The translations under genes and the position numbers were made by a program. The notes beneath the pieces are model-generated. The model was not told the DNA's origin. It searched no databases and saw nothing but the letters and a program-made list of their open reading frames with translations. This document shows positions 21,762 through 23,745 of a DNA stretch of 23,745 bases, piece by piece. The DNA comes from Rhodospirillales bacterium (lineage in GTDB: Bacteria; Pseudomonadota; Alphaproteobacteria; Micavibrionales; UBA2020), in NCBI GenBank assembly GCA_023266795.1, contig JAHFPI010000005.1, positions 1 to 23,745 of the forward strand, written 5' to 3'. Each line of letters begins with the position of its first letter. Positions within the stretch are counted from its first letter, which is position 1.

Positions 21762-22993
21762 TGAAACAACTTCTTTACTTTATGCACGCCCTCGGCGAGA
21801 CGCTCGACATCATCCATCGTGTTATACAGCGCAAACGAGGCGCGCACCGTCGCCGCGACGCCCAGCGCCTTCATCAGCGGCTGGGCGCAGTGATGCCCCG
21901 CCCTGACAGCGATGCCCAGCTGGTCAAAAACCGTCGCCACATCGTGCGGATGCACCTTATCAATCATAAACGACAGGATAGCCGCCCGCTCCGGCGCGGT
22001 GGAATAAACCGTCACCCCCGCGATGGCCGCAAGGCGTTTTTCGGCTTCCTGCAATAATTTCTGCTCATGTGCGCGGACCGCCGCTTTATCAATCCCGTTC
22101 AGGTAATCAATCGCCGCACCGAGGCCGATCACCTCCACAATCGCCGGCGTCCCCGCCTCGAAACGATAAGGAGGTTCCTTGAACGTGATCTTGTCGAATG
22201 TGACCTGTTCGATCATCTCGCCGCCACCCTGATAGGGGGGGAGCGCGTTCAGCACATCATAACGGCCATAAAGCACGCCGACGCCGCTCGGCCCATAGAG
22301 CTTATGGCCGGTGAATGCATAGAAATCACAGCCTATTCCCTGCACATCGACATCCAGATGCACCACCGCCTGACTGCCGTCGACCAGCACCTTTGCGCCG
22401 ACCGCATGGGCTTTGGCGGCAATCTCCGCAACCGGCACGACCGTGCCCAGCGCATTCGACATCTGCGTCACGGCCACCAGTTTGGTTTTCGGGCCAAGCA
22501 GCCTTTCAAACGCCGCCATATCCAGCGAACGGTCCAGCTTGAGCGGAACAATTTTAAGAACAACGCCTTTTTGCTCTTTGAGGAAATACCACGGCACGAT
22601 ATTGGCGTGATGTTCCAGCTCGGTCAGGATAATCTCGTCACCCGCTTTCAGCGACTGCCCCAGACACGCCGCCACCAGATTGATCGCCTCCGTCGTATTG
22701 CGCGTGAAAACGATTTCCTTGTCGGTTTTGGCATTCAGGAACCGCGCCACCTTCTGGCGGGCATTTTCGAAGGCAATGGTGGTTTCGGAACTGAAGGTAT
22801 AAACGCCGCGATGCACGTTGGCGTAATGCTCCGTCATCACGCGGCTCATCGCATCGATGACGTATTGCGATTTCTGCGCGCTGGCGGCGCTGTCGAGATA
22901 AGCCACCGCCCGCCCGTTCACAGGCCGGTGCAGCGCCGGAAAATCCTGCTTCAGGTCGCCTGATGATTTTACCGCGTTCAATGCGCGAGCCAT
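21758..22993 (-). CDS. sufS: Cysteine desulfurase, group II
   Basis: PLP enzyme that takes sulfur from cysteine for Fe-S cluster assembly; in group II enzymes a SufE- or SufU-type partner usually accepts the persulfide, and none is in this window. The 411-residue protein has the PLP lysine K231 in TGHKLYGPSG, LEHHANIVPW (127-136), VDGSQAVVHLDVDV (204-217), and the catalytic C369 in RAGHHCAQPLM. The ATG at 22993 overlaps sufD by 16 nt, with AGGAG about 11 nt upstream within sufD. Group II assignment rests on RAGHHCAQP and on operon position. Confidence 0.96.
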   Translation of the reverse strand: MARALNAVKSSGDLKQDFPALHRPVNGRAVAYLDSAASAQKSQYVIDAMSRVMTEHYANVHRGVYTFSSETTIAFENARQKVARFLNAKTDKEIVFTRNTTEAINLVAACLGQSLKAGDEIILTELEHHANIVPWYFLKEQKGVVLKIVPLKLDRSLDMAAFERLLGPKTKLVAVTQMSNALGTVVPVAEIAAKAHAVGAKVLVDGSQAVVHLDVDVQGIGCDFYAFTGHKLYGPSGVGVLYGRYDVLNALPPYQGGGEMIEQVTFDKITFKEPPYRFEAGTPAIVEVIGLGAAIDYLNGIDKAAVRAHEQKLLQEAEKRLAAIAGVTVYSTAPERAAILSFMIDKVHPHDVATVFDQLGIAVRAGHHCAQPLMKALGVAATVRASFALYNTMDDVERLAEGVHKVKKLFQ

Positions 22994-23745
22994 GACTGTA
23001 TCCGCTCCTGATAAATTTCCTTCACCGGCGCAAAACTCACCTGCTCCAGCGCTTCATTCAAAAATGACTGTATCAGCAGGGATTTCGCTTCTGCTGCGGG
23101 GATGCCCCGGCTCCGCAGGTAAAACAACGCCGTTTCATCTAGTTTCCCGGAGGTCGCGCCATGCGCGCACTTCACATCGTCTGCGTAGATTTCTAGCTCC
23201 GGCTTAAAGCTTGCTTCTGCTTTTTCGGATAGCAGTAACGCATGATTAAGCTGGTTTCCATCTGTTTTTTGTGCAGCACGACGTACATGTATTTTCCCTT
23301 GGAAAACTGCACGAGCCTGATCATCGATAACTCCTTTAAAGTACTGGACGGATGTCCCGTTCGGTTCAAAATGGTCAGTCAAAACCGTGAAATCGTGGCA
23401 CTGCTGATCTTTCAATAAATATATACCGCCTACCCTACTTGAAATTCCAGAATCAATCAACAAACTTTGCTGTTCCTGCCGGACAAGGCTGCCCCCGGCC
23501 GCATAGCTAAACCCTTCAAAAACAGAGTCTTTTTGCTGTTGCAGAACCGTAAAAGAAAAATGGCAGGCTGCCGGGCTTTCTTCCTCGAATTTGTAAAATC
23601 TGAGGCGGGCAGCCGATTCCATAGTAACGCCGGTATAGAGGTTGGAAAGGTAGACCCCCTCGCCCAGATGGCGCTCGATCAGGGTCAGGCCGCTGTTTTT
23701 ACCCAGCCAATAGAGCATCCGGGGATAGAGCGCCGGCGCGTTCCC
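22978..23745 (-). CDS. sufD: SUF scaffold subunit SufD, C-terminal part (cut by window edge)
   Basis: Subunit of the SufBCD scaffold complex on which Fe-S clusters are built. The frame is open from the right edge to a stop at 22978, giving 255 residues; the N-terminal part (roughly 150-180 residues in the family) lies outside. Visible landmarks are NSGLTLIERHLGEGV, QQKDSVFEGFSYAAGGSLVRQ, the parallel beta-helix repeats leading to GVIDDQARAVFQGKIHV, and the SufB/SufD core ending LEIYADDVKCAHGATSGKLDETALFYLRSRGIPAAEAKSLL. The conserved cysteine and histidine in VKCAHGAT (C and H as cluster or iron ligands in the SufB-SufD interface) are present. sufB and sufC are expected just beyond the edge. 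Confidence 0.93.
   Translation of the reverse strand, partial: GNAPALYPRMLYWLGKNSGLTLIERHLGEGVYLSNLYTGVTMESAARLRFYKFEEESPAACHFSFTVLQQQKDSVFEGFSYAAGGSLVRQEQQSLLIDSGISSRVGGIYLLKDQQCHDFTVLTDHFEPNGTSVQYFKGVIDDQARAVFQGKIHVRRAAQKTDGNQLNHALLLSEKAEASFKPELEIYADDVKCAHGATSGKLDETALFYLRSRGIPAAEAKSLLIQSFLNEALEQVSFAPVKEIYQERIQSWLAH

Overview
The window looks like a piece of an alphaproteobacterial chromosome of moderately high G+C. Supporting points are the gene order malate dehydrogenase - succinyl-CoA synthetase beta - alpha, DUF2336 and ZapE genes, an alphaproteobacterial form of Trm112-like protein without paired cysteines, a suf cluster with a SufT-type gene between sufS and sufA, and a dense cluster of GANTC sites (the CcrM methylation motif). 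A Rhodospirillales- or Micavibrio-like lineage is my guess, not a proof. No rRNA, tRNA, CRISPR array, integrase or transposase was seen.

Layout. 1-2949 (minus): CnoX/YbbN-like thioredoxin-TPR protein, Trm112-like protein, leuA, and the start of a YgjP-type metallopeptidase running off the left edge. 3054-3843 (plus): a pilin-like membrane-anchored protein with a good sigma-70 promoter. 3840-5066 (minus): M20 amidohydrolase. 5231-8240 (minus): tightly packed TCA-cycle operon mdh-sucC-sucD. 8359-10685 (minus): zapE and a DUF2336 gene, coupled by an ATGA overlap. 10788-10997 (plus): a small His/Cys-rich protein sharing a bidirectional terminator with an A+T-rich orphan gene (11055-11618, minus). 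11679-13469 (minus): DmdC-like acyl-CoA dehydrogenase. 13549-14517 (plus): an SLT-domain muramidase behind a textbook sigma-54 promoter. 14532-17137 (minus): HAD hydrolase and SppA.

17138-17528 has no convincing protein gene but is the most unusual part. It holds a strong minus-strand terminator, a structured candidate small RNA, and a composite site in which a perfect DnaA box is abutted on both sides by GANTC sites (five GANTC in 39 bp).

17529-20973: a lipoprotein gene and hslO (minus), divergent recX (plus), a small unknown gene bracketed by two pairs of REP-like palindromes, a decayed duplicate of the recX 3' end, and an A+T-rich two-TM protein gene. 20986-23745 (minus): the distal suf operon, sufD (cut by the window edge) - sufS - sufT - sufA, for Fe-S cluster assembly.

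Most of the window is housekeeping metabolism and protein quality control. The accessory features are the orphan genes at 11055-11618, 19735-20229 and 20491-20973 and the non-coding block at 17.2-17.5 kb.
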